From NCBI RefSeq assembly GCF_020911885.1, contig NZ_CP087132.1, positions 1,798,001 through 1,862,000 of the forward strand: a stretch of 64,000 nucleotides of DNA, in the 5' to 3' direction. The DNA is from Flavobacterium acetivorans. Lineage in GTDB: Bacteria > Bacteroidota > Bacteroidia > Flavobacteriales > Flavobacteriaceae. Positions 35,202 to 45,394 of the stretch are shown here, piece after piece. The notes beneath the pieces were generated by a model that made no database searches, was not told the DNA's origin, and saw only the letters and a list, made by a program, of their open reading frames with translations. The translations under genes were made by a program, and so were the position numbers. Position 1 is the stretch's first letter. The number at the start of each line of letters is the position of its first letter.

Positions 35202-35762
35202 TGGAATCCATTGAACTTCTTCGGCGTTCAAATCATGAGACAACTTCCGTGCCAATACAAAAAGATAGTCAGAAAGTCGGTTTAGGTACTTGATTGCGAT
35301 TTCGGCAACGGGCTCATTATGACTTAAATGAACAGCTAAACGCTCCGCACGACGGCAAACACAACGTGCTATATGACAATATGACACAGTGGTATGGCCT
35401 CCAGGCAGTACAAAATGAGTCATAGGTGGGAGTTCGTTTTCCATGGTGTCGATTTCCTGTTCTAATAATTCGATATCAGTTTCTACGATTCCTAATTTTT
35501 TTAAGCGAAGTTCTCCGTTTTTCATCACTTCTTTTTCCGGTGGAGTGGCAAGAATGGCGCCTATGGTAAACAAACGATCCTGGATTTCGATCAGGATTTC
35601 TTTGTAATGCGTATTCATTTCCTGGTCTCGTATCAATCCGATATGGGAGTTCAGTTCGTCAACAGTGCCATAGCTTTCTATTCTGGCATGGTCTTTTGGA
35701 ACTCTGGTTCCTCCAAAAAGAGCTGTCGTTCCTTTGTCCCCGGTTTTGGTATATACTTTCAT
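35193..35762 (-). CDS. Cob(I)yrinic acid a,c-diamide adenosyltransferase, PduO type
   Basis: The 189-residue enzyme matches the PduO family. The N-terminal ATP-binding stretch is MKVYTKTGDKGTTALFGGTRVPKDHARIESYGTVDELNSHIG; the second half has HFVLPGG, CRRAERLAV and IKYLNRLSDYLFVLARK. It transfers the adenosyl group of ATP to cob(I)alamin, making coenzyme B12 in the cytosol. No other cobalamin genes are nearby, consistent with salvage. The LolD-like ATPase gene ends 53 bp upstream on the same strand. The stop codon lies in a period-7 repeat. Confidence 0.95.
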   Translation of the reverse strand: MKVYTKTGDKGTTALFGGTRVPKDHARIESYGTVDELNSHIGLIRDQEMNTHYKEILIEIQDRLFTIGAILATPPEKEVMKNGELRLKKLGIVETDIELLEQEIDTMENELPPMTHFVLPGGHTTVSYCHIARCVCRRAERLAVHLSHNEPVAEIAIKYLNRLSDYLFVLARKLSHDLNAEEVQWIPRK

Positions 35763-35790
35763 TTTAAAATTTTATTTTAGATGTTCTCAT

Positions 35791-35834
35791 GACTAGTTAT
35801 TCATACAGTTGACTGCTACTGTTTACTGAATATT
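35791..35834 (-). repeat. Degenerate period-7 repeat across the stop codon of the LolD-like ATPase gene
   Basis: Minus-strand units AGTAAAC, AGTAGC (one base short) and AGTCAAC, then weaker ones. They span the 3' end of the coding sequence and its TAG stop (35818-35816). The orientation is again AGT on the coding strand. Confidence 0.5.
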
Positions 35835-36520
35835 TCTTTTGTAATGTCACTCTCCACAAGACCATCTCGCAAACGAATCACGCGATGGGCATGTTCTGCG
35901 ATTTCCTCTTCGTGGGTAACCAGAATAACGGTATTTCCATTGGCGTGAATCTCATCAAAAAGGGTCATGATTTCAAGGGAAGTCTTACTGTCTAAATTTC
36001 CTGTAGGTTCATCGGCAAGAATGATCGAAGGGCTATTTACGAGTGCTCTAGCTACGGCCACACGCTGGCGTTGTCCTCCTGAAAGTTGGTTAGAATGGTG
36101 GTCCATTCGGTCAGAAAGGCCTACTTGAGTCAAGACTTCTTTGGCTCTGGCATGTCTTTCAGATTTAGAATATCCGGCATAAATCATTGGAAGCGCCACA
36201 TTGTCAAGGGCTGTTGTTCGGGGCAAAAGGTTGAAGGTTTGAAAAACAAAACCAATCTCCTTATTTCGTATTTCGGCCAGTTCGTCATCTTGCATGTGAC
36301 TGACATCTTTGCCGTTCAAAATGTAAGTTCCTGAAGTTGGGGTATCTAAACAGCCCAAAAGGTTCATTAGTGTTGATTTTCCGGATCCTGAAGGCCCCAT
36401 TAAAGCAACATATTCCCCTTTGTTAATCTCTAAATCAATGCCTTTTAAGACATAGACAATTTCATTTCCAAGAACAAAATCTCTTTTGATGTTGGTTATT
36501 TTTATTAATGGATTTGCCAT
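35816..36520 (-). CDS. ABC transporter ATP-binding protein, LolD/MacB type
   Basis: The 234-residue ATPase has Walker [11 protein letters not shown]-loop [26 protein letters not shown], signature [15 protein letters not shown], Walker [13 protein letters not shown] and switch His in ILVTHE. The [13 protein letters not shown] stretch and DEPTGNLDS ending are typical of the LolD/MacB/FtsE branch, whose permeases extract lipoproteins or export peptides by a mechanotransmission mechanism. No permease gene is adjacent, so the partner must be elsewhere. Its C-terminal FSKQ and stop lie within a period-7 repeat, so the natural end may have been altered. Confidence 0.92.
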   Translation of the reverse strand: MANPLIKITNIKRDFVLGNEIVYVLKGIDLEINKGEYVALMGPSGSGKSTLMNLLGCLDTPTSGTYILNGKDVSHMQDDELAEIRNKEIGFVFQTFNLLPRTTALDNVALPMIYAGYSKSERHARAKEVLTQVGLSDRMDHHSNQLSGGQRQRVAVARALVNSPSIILADEPTGNLDSKTSLEIMTLFDEIHANGNTVILVTHEEEIAEHAHRVIRLRDGLVESDITKEIFSKQ

Positions 36521-36652
36521 TTATGGTTACAATTGATTGATTATGAATTCTCGGTTTTAAAAGTACAAAAGACTTTTGAATTAAAGGTAAGTTGCCAAAA
36601 ATACATTTTTGTTACAAAAGAAATGGAAAAGCCAAAGAAATGGAGTGATTAG

Positions 36653-36680
36653 AAAAAAAAGACAGCCAGGAATGGCTGTC
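36653..36680 (-). terminator. Terminator of the carbonic anhydrase gene
   Basis: GACAGCCA and TGGCTGTC form a perfect 8-bp stem around a 4-nt loop, followed by eight Ts on the minus strand. Confidence 0.9.
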
Positions 36681-36727
36681 AATTTTTGTGCTCTCTGAGG
36701 AGTTTATTTTAGAAACCGTATAGCAAC

Positions 36728-37357
36728 TTAGTCTGCAATTTTATAAATTTCAGTTATGTCTTTCAATATTGTATCAAAATCAATTTCCAAATCAATTAGT
36801 TTCCCGGTGTGTATGTCAAAAACCCAACCGTAAACTTTTAAATTACGTTGGCTATTTGCTTTTTGTACTTCGGCTGTTTTGATAACGTTGATGCATTGTT
36901 CCTGAACATTGAGCTCAACGAGTCTTTTGTATTTTTCTCCTTCATCTGTAATGGCATCCAGTTCCTTGCGATGAATACGATACACATCGCGAATGTTTCT
37001 TAACCAAGGATTCAAGATTCCTAAATCGGCCTGTTGCATGGCTGCAAGTACACCGCCACAGCCATAATGGCCGCAAACCACAATGTGATTTACTTTTAGG
37101 CTCGTTACGGCATAATTGATGACTGACATGGAATTCAAATCAGTATTAGGAACCATATTAGCAATATTGCGATGTACAAAAACTTCGCCCGGCTCCAATC
37201 CCATTAGGTCTTCGGCAGAAACTCGACTGTCAGAACAGCCAATGTAAAGAAATTCAGGTGATTGTCCCTGGCCTAATTTGTCAAAATAATTTTCATCGCT
37301 TTGCAGCTTTTTAGCGATCCAATTTCGGTTATTCTCAAAAATTTGTTTGATATCCAT
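36728..37357 (-). CDS. Beta-class carbonic anhydrase
   Basis: The 209-residue enzyme carries the zinc ligands of beta-carbonic anhydrases: Cys41 with the Asp43-Arg45 dyad (GCSDSRVSAEDL), and His97/Cys100 in CGHYGCGG. The HRNIANMV segment completes the active site. It interconverts CO2 and bicarbonate in the cytosol, feeding carboxylases and pH balance. Length and motifs are standard for the family. A -7 box precedes the ATG and a terminator follows. Confidence 0.97.
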   Translation of the reverse strand: MDIKQIFENNRNWIAKKLQSDENYFDKLGQGQSPEFLYIGCSDSRVSAEDLMGLEPGEVFVHRNIANMVPNTDLNSMSVINYAVTSLKVNHIVVCGHYGCGGVLAAMQQADLGILNPWLRNIRDVYRIHRKELDAITDEGEKYKRLVELNVQEQCINVIKTAEVQKANSQRNLKVYGWVFDIHTGKLIDLEIDFDTILKDITEIYKIAD

Positions 37358-37376
37358 AAAGCATTATTTTATTGGA

Positions 37377-37384
37377 CAAATATA
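37377..37384 (-). promoter_or_regulatory. -7 promoter element of the carbonic anhydrase gene
   Basis: Minus-strand TATATTTG, 19 bp before the ATG at 37357. Confidence 0.6.
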
Positions 37385-37389
37385 CAAAT

Positions 37390-38202
37390 CTATACGCGAA
37401 TGATGAAATGTTCTTTGGGTTGTTCTCGTCTAAAGAAAACTAATCCCCACTGAAAAGTATCAATAGTGACTGTTACTTTTGGATGTTTTTTTATAATTCC
37501 CCAAGCTTCTTCCATTTCCTCAGACCAATGAATATCATCAAAGATCCAGACCGAATCGTTAGTAATCGTTGGTAATAAAAGTTCAAAATAATCTAAGGTC
37601 GCTTTTTTAGTATGATTGCCATCAAAGTAGATTAAAGAAAAGTGTTCAGTATTCAGTTCATAGTGTTCAGTAGTAGCGTTCAGCGATAAATTCTTTTTTT
37701 CGAAATAAGAATTAAACTCAGTTATAACAGATTCTACCTTATTGAAATTGAATTTTTGCAATTGTCTTTTTGCAATTGAACTCGTTTCAGCACATCCTTC
37801 CAATGTTGTAATTTTTGCCTTCGGATTTCCTAAAGCCAGGGCAGATGTAGCCAATCCTAAAGAAGTACCGATTTCTAAAATCGTGTCAGCTTGGAAGTAT
37901 TGGGTAATTCTAAAAAGTAATTCCGCTCTTTTGGGGCTAATTCCGGCGGTTTGTGCAATTTTAGAAACTTGTCTTTTATTGGATTTAAAAACTTTCGAAC
38001 CCGCACCAAAATCGCTTACTTCAATTGCTTCGTTGTTTTCTAAAAGTGAATTTCGGTATTTTTTTAAAACAGCATATTCCGGTTTTGATTTTCGGTCATA
38101 AAAACATTTGGTAAGCAAATGGAAAACAAAAGGCGAATGAACGGCATGTTCGTTCTTGGAATACCAAAGAAATTGGATGTAGGATTTGATTTGAAATAAC
38201 AT
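37390..38202 (-). CDS. Class I SAM-dependent O-methyltransferase-like protein
   Basis: The 270-residue protein from the ATG at 38202 (MLFQIKSYIQFLWYSKNEHAVHSPFVF) has a Rossmann methyltransferase core. The SAM motif I is ILEIGTSLGLATSALAL; acidic motifs are ITTLEG and LIYFDGNHTKKATLDYF, then DSVWIFDDIHWSEEMEEAW. A longer frame from TTG at 38235 is rejected because that codon lies in the -7 box. Residues about 172-187 (ATTEHYELNTEHFS region) are encoded by a period-7 repeat array and probably represent an inserted surface loop before the IYFDG strand. The substrate is unknown. It starts just after the convergent-free spacer upstream of the SDR gene (divergent pair). Confidence 0.82.
   Translation of the reverse strand: MLFQIKSYIQFLWYSKNEHAVHSPFVFHLLTKCFYDRKSKPEYAVLKKYRNSLLENNEAIEVSDFGAGSKVFKSNKRQVSKIAQTAGISPKRAELLFRITQYFQADTILEIGTSLGLATSALALGNPKAKITTLEGCAETSSIAKRQLQKFNFNKVESVITEFNSYFEKKNLSLNATTEHYELNTEHFSLIYFDGNHTKKATLDYFELLLPTITNDSVWIFDDIHWSEEMEEAWGIIKKHPKVTVTIDTFQWGLVFFRREQPKEHFIIRV
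37641..37688 (+). repeat. Period-7 repeat inside the methyltransferase coding sequence
   Basis: Plus-strand units AGTGTTC, AGTATTC, AGTTCAT, AGTGTTC, AGTAGT (one base short), AGCGTTC and AGCGATA follow each other over 48 bp (16 codons). The array is in frame and encodes part of a loop in the methyltransferase. Unlike the 3'-end arrays it is antisense to its gene. Confidence 0.75.
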
Positions 38203-38232
38203 AGAAAAATTAGCAAAGTAGGTGCGAAGATA

Positions 38233-38240
38233 CAAAGATA
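38233..38240 (-). promoter_or_regulatory. -7 promoter element of the methyltransferase gene
   Basis: Minus-strand TATCTTTG, 30 bp before the ATG at 38202; it excludes the upstream TTG start. Short AGTGNNN units (38250-38263) lie just behind it. Confidence 0.55.
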
Positions 38241-38287
38241 ATTAGGAGTAGTGAATAGTGTAAATTCAAGTAAATTTTTTTAGACTA

Positions 38288-38316
38288 TTTGGCTTTCACT
38301 TTAAAGCCTATATTTG
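38288..38316 (+). promoter_or_regulatory. -33/-7 promoter of the SDR gene
   Basis: TTTG (38288-38291), a 17-bp spacer, then TATATTTG (38309-38316). The 36-nt leader contains CTTGG...CCAAG (38331-38347 region), a small 5-bp hairpin before the start. Confidence 0.65.
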
Positions 38317-38352
38317 TGGTCTTGGTATTTTGCCAAGATTGATATTAGTTTT

Positions 38353-39906
38353 ATGATGTTGAAGGAAGAAATAGATACGGCCACTGCAATTACTTCGGAG
38401 GAAATTGGCAGATGTATCACTATATTGGAACAATTGGTTGCAAATACGGATCAGATATTTGATATTCATAAAGACCAAAGAACAGCTCTGATTAAAGCAG
38501 CGGGACAATTTGCGCGCCCAGATCGTGATGAGCTTTCTCGTAGAAAAAAGGACGGAAAAGCTGTTGCCAAACGTAAAAAGGAAAAACAGGATCGAACCGC
38601 CAGAAAAGAAACGGGCATTCGTCATGCCCGTGAAGCGAGCGTGTTTGTGGCGCCAAAATTATTGGCTTTTACGGAGCTCAATAATAAAGAACAATTGGAA
38701 CTGGAAACCCCCAGAAATTGCTATGTCTGTAAAACTCCATTTACCAAAATGCACCATTTTTACGACAGCATGTGTACGGATTGTGGCGATTTTAACTATG
38801 CCAAGCGTTTCCAGACAGCCGATGTTAAAGGACAAATAGCGGTTATTACGGGTTCTCGTCTAAAAATTGGGTATCACATTACACTAATGCTTTTGCGCGG
38901 AGGAGCAACCGTTATTGCAACAACGCGTTTTCCGGTAGATTCGGCTTTGCGTTTTGGGCAAGAACCTGATTTTATGGATTGGGGGCATCGCCTGAAAATT
39001 CATGGATTGGATTTAAGACACATTCCTAGTGTGGAAATCTTTTGCAATTTCATAGAGCAAAAATACGGGCGACTGGATATTCTAATCAATAATGCGGCAC
39101 AAACAGTGCGAAGACCTGCCGGATTCTATACCCATTTAATGGAGAACGAAGAGCGTCCAATAAGTTCTTTGCCTCAGCAAGCGCAGGAATTATTATTAGA
39201 TCATACTAATTGTCTGGATGAATTAAAAGTGTTGACCTCGGGAGCTTCTTCTAATCAAAATATGCCGGTAACTTGGCACGGACCCGAACCGGGAATTGGT
39301 TTACGGGCTTCCGCCAAATTATCACAGATTCCCTATTCTTTTGATAACGCCTTGGTGGCGAACGAAGTTTTCCCCGAAGGAGAACTTGATGCCGATTTAC
39401 AGCAAGTAGATTTAAGAAAAACGAACAGCTGGAGATTGAAATTAGGACAAATAGAAACCACCGAAATGATCGAAGTACAATTGGTGAATTCGGTTGCTCC
39501 TTTTGTATTGTGTAATCGACTTTCCGAAGTGATGAAGAAAGACCATACAGATCAAAAACATATCATTAACGTTTCGGCTATGGAAGGGAAGTTTTATCGC
39601 GATTTTAAGGAAGATCGCCACCCTCATACCAATATGGCAAAAGCAGCATTGAATATGCTTACACACACAGCAGCAAGAACCTTAGCTAAAGACGGCATTT
39701 TTATGAACGCTGTAGATACCGGCTGGGTAACTGACGAGGATCCTGCAGAATTAGCCAAAAAGAAACAAGAGCTGGAAGATTTTCAACCACCACTGGATAT
39801 TGTAGATGGTGCAGCTCGAGTGATGGATCCGTTATTTGATGGGATTAATACCGGAAAGCATTGGTGTGGCAAATTTTTAAAAGATTATAATCCAATTCCT
39901 TGGTAA
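38353..39906 (+). CDS. SDR-family oxidoreductase with N-terminal zinc-ribbon-like domain, catalytic Tyr not found
   Basis: About 517 residues from ATG at 38353 (a second ATG follows at once). The first ~100 residues are charged and helical, then a CxxC...CxxC pair ([15 protein letters not shown]) looks like a small zinc ribbon. A Rossmann SDR domain follows: [47 protein letters not shown]. The usual YxxxK is replaced: the Lys is in HTNMAKAAL and the position four before it is Thr. A roughly 100-residue insertion separates the two halves of the Rossmann fold. The protein may be a divergent oxidoreductase or a nucleotide-binding scaffold. Substrate unknown. Confidence 0.8.
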   Translation: MMLKEEIDTATAITSEEIGRCITILEQLVANTDQIFDIHKDQRTALIKAAGQFARPDRDELSRRKKDGKAVAKRKKEKQDRTARKETGIRHAREASVFVAPKLLAFTELNNKEQLELETPRNCYVCKTPFTKMHHFYDSMCTDCGDFNYAKRFQTADVKGQIAVITGSRLKIGYHITLMLLRGGATVIATTRFPVDSALRFGQEPDFMDWGHRLKIHGLDLRHIPSVEIFCNFIEQKYGRLDILINNAAQTVRRPAGFYTHLMENEERPISSLPQQAQELLLDHTNCLDELKVLTSGASSNQNMPVTWHGPEPGIGLRASAKLSQIPYSFDNALVANEVFPEGELDADLQQVDLRKTNSWRLKLGQIETTEMIEVQLVNSVAPFVLCNRLSEVMKKDHTDQKHIINVSAMEGKFYRDFKEDRHPHTNMAKAALNMLTHTAARTLAKDGIFMNAVDTGWVTDEDPAELAKKKQELEDFQPPLDIVDGAARVMDPLFDGINTGKHWCGKFLKDYNPIPW

Positions 39907-39950
39907 AAAAAGCTAACCTATTAAGGGTGAATAGAAAAAAGTTATAGATG

Positions 39951-39988
39951 CAAACCACAACAGAAATAGATTTTGTTGTGGTTTTTTG
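39951..39988 (+). terminator. Terminator of the SDR gene
   Basis: AAACCACAAC and GTTGTGGTTT are perfect 10-bp arms around a 13-nt loop, then Ts. Confidence 0.9.
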
Positions 39989-40094
39989 TTATTCGCTAGT
40001 TTTTTTATTTAAAACAATATAGTTTTTATCTATTGTAAAAATAATTTAGATAGAAAAATTTATGGTAAATTAGCCTTGAAAGTTTTAAAAATAA

Positions 40095-42323
<2,229 letters not shown>

Positions 42324-42365
42324 TTTATTGTTAGCTGGCAAAAAGAATAGAACAGAAATAATTTT

Positions 42366-42403
42366 AAAAAACCACAATAGTATTTGATGCTGTTGTGGTT
42401 TTT
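42366..42403 (+). terminator. Terminator of katG
   Basis: AACCACAA (42370-42377) pairs with TTGTGGTT (42393-42400), flanked by A and T tracts. The stem core matches the terminator at 39951-39988. Confidence 0.88.
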
Positions 42404-42469
42404 GCTTTTTAATTGTTTCTCATTGAAAGAGTCAAATTAGAGAGGGTTGTTTAACGGACTTATGAAAAA

Positions 42470-42931
42470 TTATAGATTTTTTGCAAGTTTGTCAAACATG
42501 CTATTCCAGCCTTTCATCATATCGGCTGTCATCGCGGTATCATAATAATTGTCCATTGTTAATTTCATAGCAGTTGTGGCTCCTTCGGTCGAAAATTCAA
42601 ATTCCACGAGAGATTCAATTATTTTATCTCCTTCCATTCCAAAGTAGGATGGAGGAACCGCGTTGCCCTCGGCGTCAGTAAAAGTGTCTAAATAGGAGAA
42701 ATAAGTGGGTTCGTTAATTTTTTGGTACTTTCCCCGTCCCCAGAATTCTTTGCCATTGGCATCTTTAAAACAAAATCGGAATAAACCGCCTGCTTTCAGT
42801 TCTACGGATATATAGGAAGCATCCATTGTATCCGGTGACCACCAATTTTTCAACAATGCTGCATCGGTAAATTCTTTCCAGATTTTTTCAATCGGAGCAT
42901 CGAATTTTCGTTCAATAATTAGCTTTTCCAT
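42470..42931 (-). CDS. SRPBCC (AHSA1-like) domain protein
   Basis: The 153-residue protein is a START/Bet v1-like hydrophobic-pocket domain of the AHSA1 group. The N-terminal IIERKFDAPIEKIWKEFTDAALLKNWWSPD and the middle GGLFRFCFKDANGKEFWGRGKY are the usual signature, and the C-terminal helix MMKGWNSMFDKLAKNL closes the cavity. Such proteins bind small hydrophobic ligands, but the ligand is not predictable. It is a single gene. Confidence 0.88.
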   Translation of the reverse strand: MEKLIIERKFDAPIEKIWKEFTDAALLKNWWSPDTMDASYISVELKAGGLFRFCFKDANGKEFWGRGKYQKINEPTYFSYLDTFTDAEGNAVPPSYFGMEGDKIIESLVEFEFSTEGATTAMKLTMDNYYDTAMTADMMKGWNSMFDKLAKNL

Positions 42932-43245
42932 TTAGAATATATTTTAAGTGCAGTTATTCATTACAAGGAGCTGTGAAGATTTGGAGTGCAAATTTTTGGA
43001 TAAACTAAGGTATGGAAAATAAATTATTTTTTTTAATGTATTGATTGTTAATTAAAAACGGATGCGGTAGTACTTTGTAATATTTGGCTCGAACCATCGG
43101 TGCTAGCTTGCTTTTTTCATAAGCAACATATTGTTTTGTGATTTTTTTCTCATTATTACAAAACTCATAAATTGAGAAACCCCAATACTTTCAAACGTTA
43201 CCGCTAAAAGTGTTGGGGTTTCTATAAATATAAAAATGAGGATTT
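42932..43245. other. 314-bp intergenic region with one strong hairpin
   Basis: No ORF or RNA gene is seen. The region is AT-rich and ends with the terminator hairpin at 43175-43223 for the ABC-F gene. A small imperfect hairpin (TTGCTT...AAGCAA) lies near 43110. Confidence 0.6.
43175..43223 (-). terminator. Terminator of the ABC-F gene
   Basis: AGAAACCCCAA and TTGGGGTTTCT arms enclose a 27-nt loop with extra pairing (ACTT/AAGT), about 25 bp after the ABC-F stop. Confidence 0.85.
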
Positions 43246-45108
43246 TTATCCTTCTATCTTCGCGCTCAGCTCAAACCAGCGTTCTTCTTTCTGATCTATT
43301 TTATTGATGATATTTTGTAATTCGTTCGCTTTTTTCTCGATATCGGCATCGGCAACTTTTCCGTCTGAGAATAATTGCTCGATTTTAGTTTTATCAATCT
43401 CTAAATCCTTGATTTCTCTCTCCAGTTTTTGATATTCTTTTTGCTCGTTGAAAGTTAAATTTCCGGTTGGGTTGTTTTGTTTCCAGTCTTTCTTTTCGGC
43501 TTTGTTTTCCTCTTTTTGAGCCACATCGGCACTGTCTTCATAAGCTCTGAAATCAGAATAGTTTCCTGGGAAATCTTCTACAACTCCTTGTCCTCTAAAG
43601 ATAAATAAGTGATCGACAATTTTATCCATGAAATAACGGTCGTGCGACACCACCAGCAAACAGCCCGGATAGTCTAAAAGGAAACTTTCCAATACGTTCA
43701 AAGTCACGATATCCAAATCGTTGGTTGGCTCATCGAGAATCAGGAAGTTCGGATTCTGGATCAAAACCGTACACAAGTACAAACGCTTCAATTCACCACC
43801 GCTCAATCGGTCCACAAAATCGTATTGTTTTTTGGCGTCAAAAAGAAAACGCTCCAACAATTGCGAAGCCGAAATGATTTTTCCTTTCATCAACGGAATG
43901 TATTCTCCATATTCTTTGATGACATCAATCACACGTTGTCCCGGTTTCGGGTTGATTCCGCTTTGGGTGTAATAACCCACTTTTATCGTTTCACCCATAA
44001 TCACTTTTCCGGAATCCAACGGTAAAGTTCCCGTTAGTAAATTCAGGAAAGTCGATTTTCCGGTTCCGTTTTTTCCGATGATCCCAATGCGTTCCCCGCG
44101 TTGGAAATCAAAACTGAAATTATCCATGATCACATGATCCTTGAATTTCTTGGAGATTTTGTGAAGCTCGATAATCTTGCTTCCCATGCGCTCCATGTTG
44201 ATTTCAAGTTCCACTTTATTCTCGCGACGGCGACTTTGCGCTTTTTCCTTAATCACGTAAAAATCGTCCTGACGCGATTTCGATTTGGTGGTTCTCGCTT
44301 TCGGTTGGCGGCGCATCCATTCCAATTCTTTCACGAATAAATTTTGCGCTTTATCCACACTCGCATTTTCAGAAGCGATGCGTTCCTCTTTTTTCTCTAA
44401 ATAATAAGAATAATTTCCTTTGTAGGAATATAATTTTCCGTTGTCCAGTTCCAGGATTTCGTTACAAACGCGCTCCAAAAAGAAACGGTCGTGCGTCACC
44501 ATAAACAACGTAATATTTTCTTTGGCAAAATAACTTTCCAGCCATTCGATCATTTCCAGATCCAAGTGATTCGTAGGTTCGTCCAAGATCAATAAATCCG
44601 GGCGGTTGATCAAAATGATGGCCAGCGACAAACGTTTTTTCTGTCCACCCGAAAGGTTTTTTACTTTCAGTTTGAAATCTTCCAATTTCAGTTTGAACAA
44701 AATTTGTTTGTATTGGGTCTCAAAATCCCAGGCATTGTGTTGGTCCATTCCGTCAAACGCTTTTTGGTAAGCTTCTTCGTCTTCTGGATTTTCCAACGCT
44801 TTTTCGTAAGCTTCAATGACTTTCAAAATCTCGTTATCCGAGGCGAAAATACTTTCCTCAATGGTAAGTTCGTCCTGCAAATTGTTGTTTTGCGACAAAA
44901 AAGCCATGCGGATTCCTTTTCTCAAAACCACCTGCCCAGAATCGGGTTCCTCCAAGCCATTGATAATACTCATAATGGTGGTTTTTCCCGAACCGTTCTT
45001 GGCTATAAAGGCAATTTTTTGGTCTTTGTTGATTCCAAAAGAAATGTTTTCAAAAAGTGTTCTTTCTCCAAAAGATTTGGATATGTTTTCGACTGACAGG
45101 TAATTCAT
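43246..45108 (-). CDS. ABC-F family ATPase, Uup-like
   Basis: The 620-residue protein has two ATPase cassettes without membrane domains. Walker A motifs are AKNGSGKTTIMS and GKNGTGKSTFLN, the signatures LSGGQKKR and LSGGELKR, and Walker B motifs LLILDEPTNHLD and FLILDEPTNDLD. Between them lies the ABC-F linker with a basic stretch (MRRQPKARTTKSKSRQ), which contacts the ribosomal tRNA site in known members. The C-terminal coiled coil (about residues 555-620) matches Uup. ABC-F proteins act on stalled or initiating ribosomes; Uup is also linked to DNA branch processing. It is a single gene. Confidence 0.93.
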   Translation of the reverse strand: MNYLSVENISKSFGERTLFENISFGINKDQKIAFIAKNGSGKTTIMSIINGLEEPDSGQVVLRKGIRMAFLSQNNNLQDELTIEESIFASDNEILKVIEAYEKALENPEDEEAYQKAFDGMDQHNAWDFETQYKQILFKLKLEDFKLKVKNLSGGQKKRLSLAIILINRPDLLILDEPTNHLDLEMIEWLESYFAKENITLFMVTHDRFFLERVCNEILELDNGKLYSYKGNYSYYLEKKEERIASENASVDKAQNLFVKELEWMRRQPKARTTKSKSRQDDFYVIKEKAQSRRRENKVELEINMERMGSKIIELHKISKKFKDHVIMDNFSFDFQRGERIGIIGKNGTGKSTFLNLLTGTLPLDSGKVIMGETIKVGYYTQSGINPKPGQRVIDVIKEYGEYIPLMKGKIISASQLLERFLFDAKKQYDFVDRLSGGELKRLYLCTVLIQNPNFLILDEPTNDLDIVTLNVLESFLLDYPGCLLVVSHDRYFMDKIVDHLFIFRGQGVVEDFPGNYSDFRAYEDSADVAQKEENKAEKKDWKQNNPTGNLTFNEQKEYQKLEREIKDLEIDKTKIEQLFSDGKVADADIEKKANELQNIINKIDQKEERWFELSAKIEG

Positions 45109-45207
45109 TTTTGTAACTAATTGTATTTATTGTGATTGTGGCTTTTTTATAGATTGGTTTCTAACAATAAAACGCTGATTATTAGTTGTCCAAAAAAAAC
45201 TGCGGTG

Positions 45208-45215
45208 CAAAGGTA
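45208..45215 (-). promoter_or_regulatory. -7 promoter element of the ABC-F gene
   Basis: Minus-strand TACCTTTG, about 100 bp before the ATG at 45108. Confidence 0.5.
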
Positions 45216-45357
45216 GTTTATTATTCTTAGGTTGAAATTATTTAGAAAAAAGAACTTTCTCCAGTCTGGAAACTTTAAGCAAAATTCAGTAATGATGCCT
45301 TGTTTTTTTCTCAACAATGCTTTTGTTAAAGTAATTCTCGGAATATTTTACTTTTCA

Positions 45358-45390
45358 TAAAAAAAGCCCGATCTGTCGATCAAGCTTTTT
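45358..45390 (-). terminator. Terminator of dsbD
   Basis: Minus-strand AAAAAGCTTGATC, loop GACA, GATCGGGCTTTTTTT with one mismatch. Confidence 0.85.
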
Positions 45391-45394
45391 CGTT

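Noticed and set aside
38203..38235. Upstream TTG start of the methyltransferase
   Set aside because: It lies in the -7 box at 38233-38240.
38314..38352. Upstream TTG start of the SDR gene
   Set aside because: It lies inside the -7 box at 38309-38316; ATG at 38353 is preferred.
44704..45096. Overlapping plus-strand frames over the ABC-F gene
   Set aside because: They are antisense shadows of the Walker A-containing region of a conserved gene.
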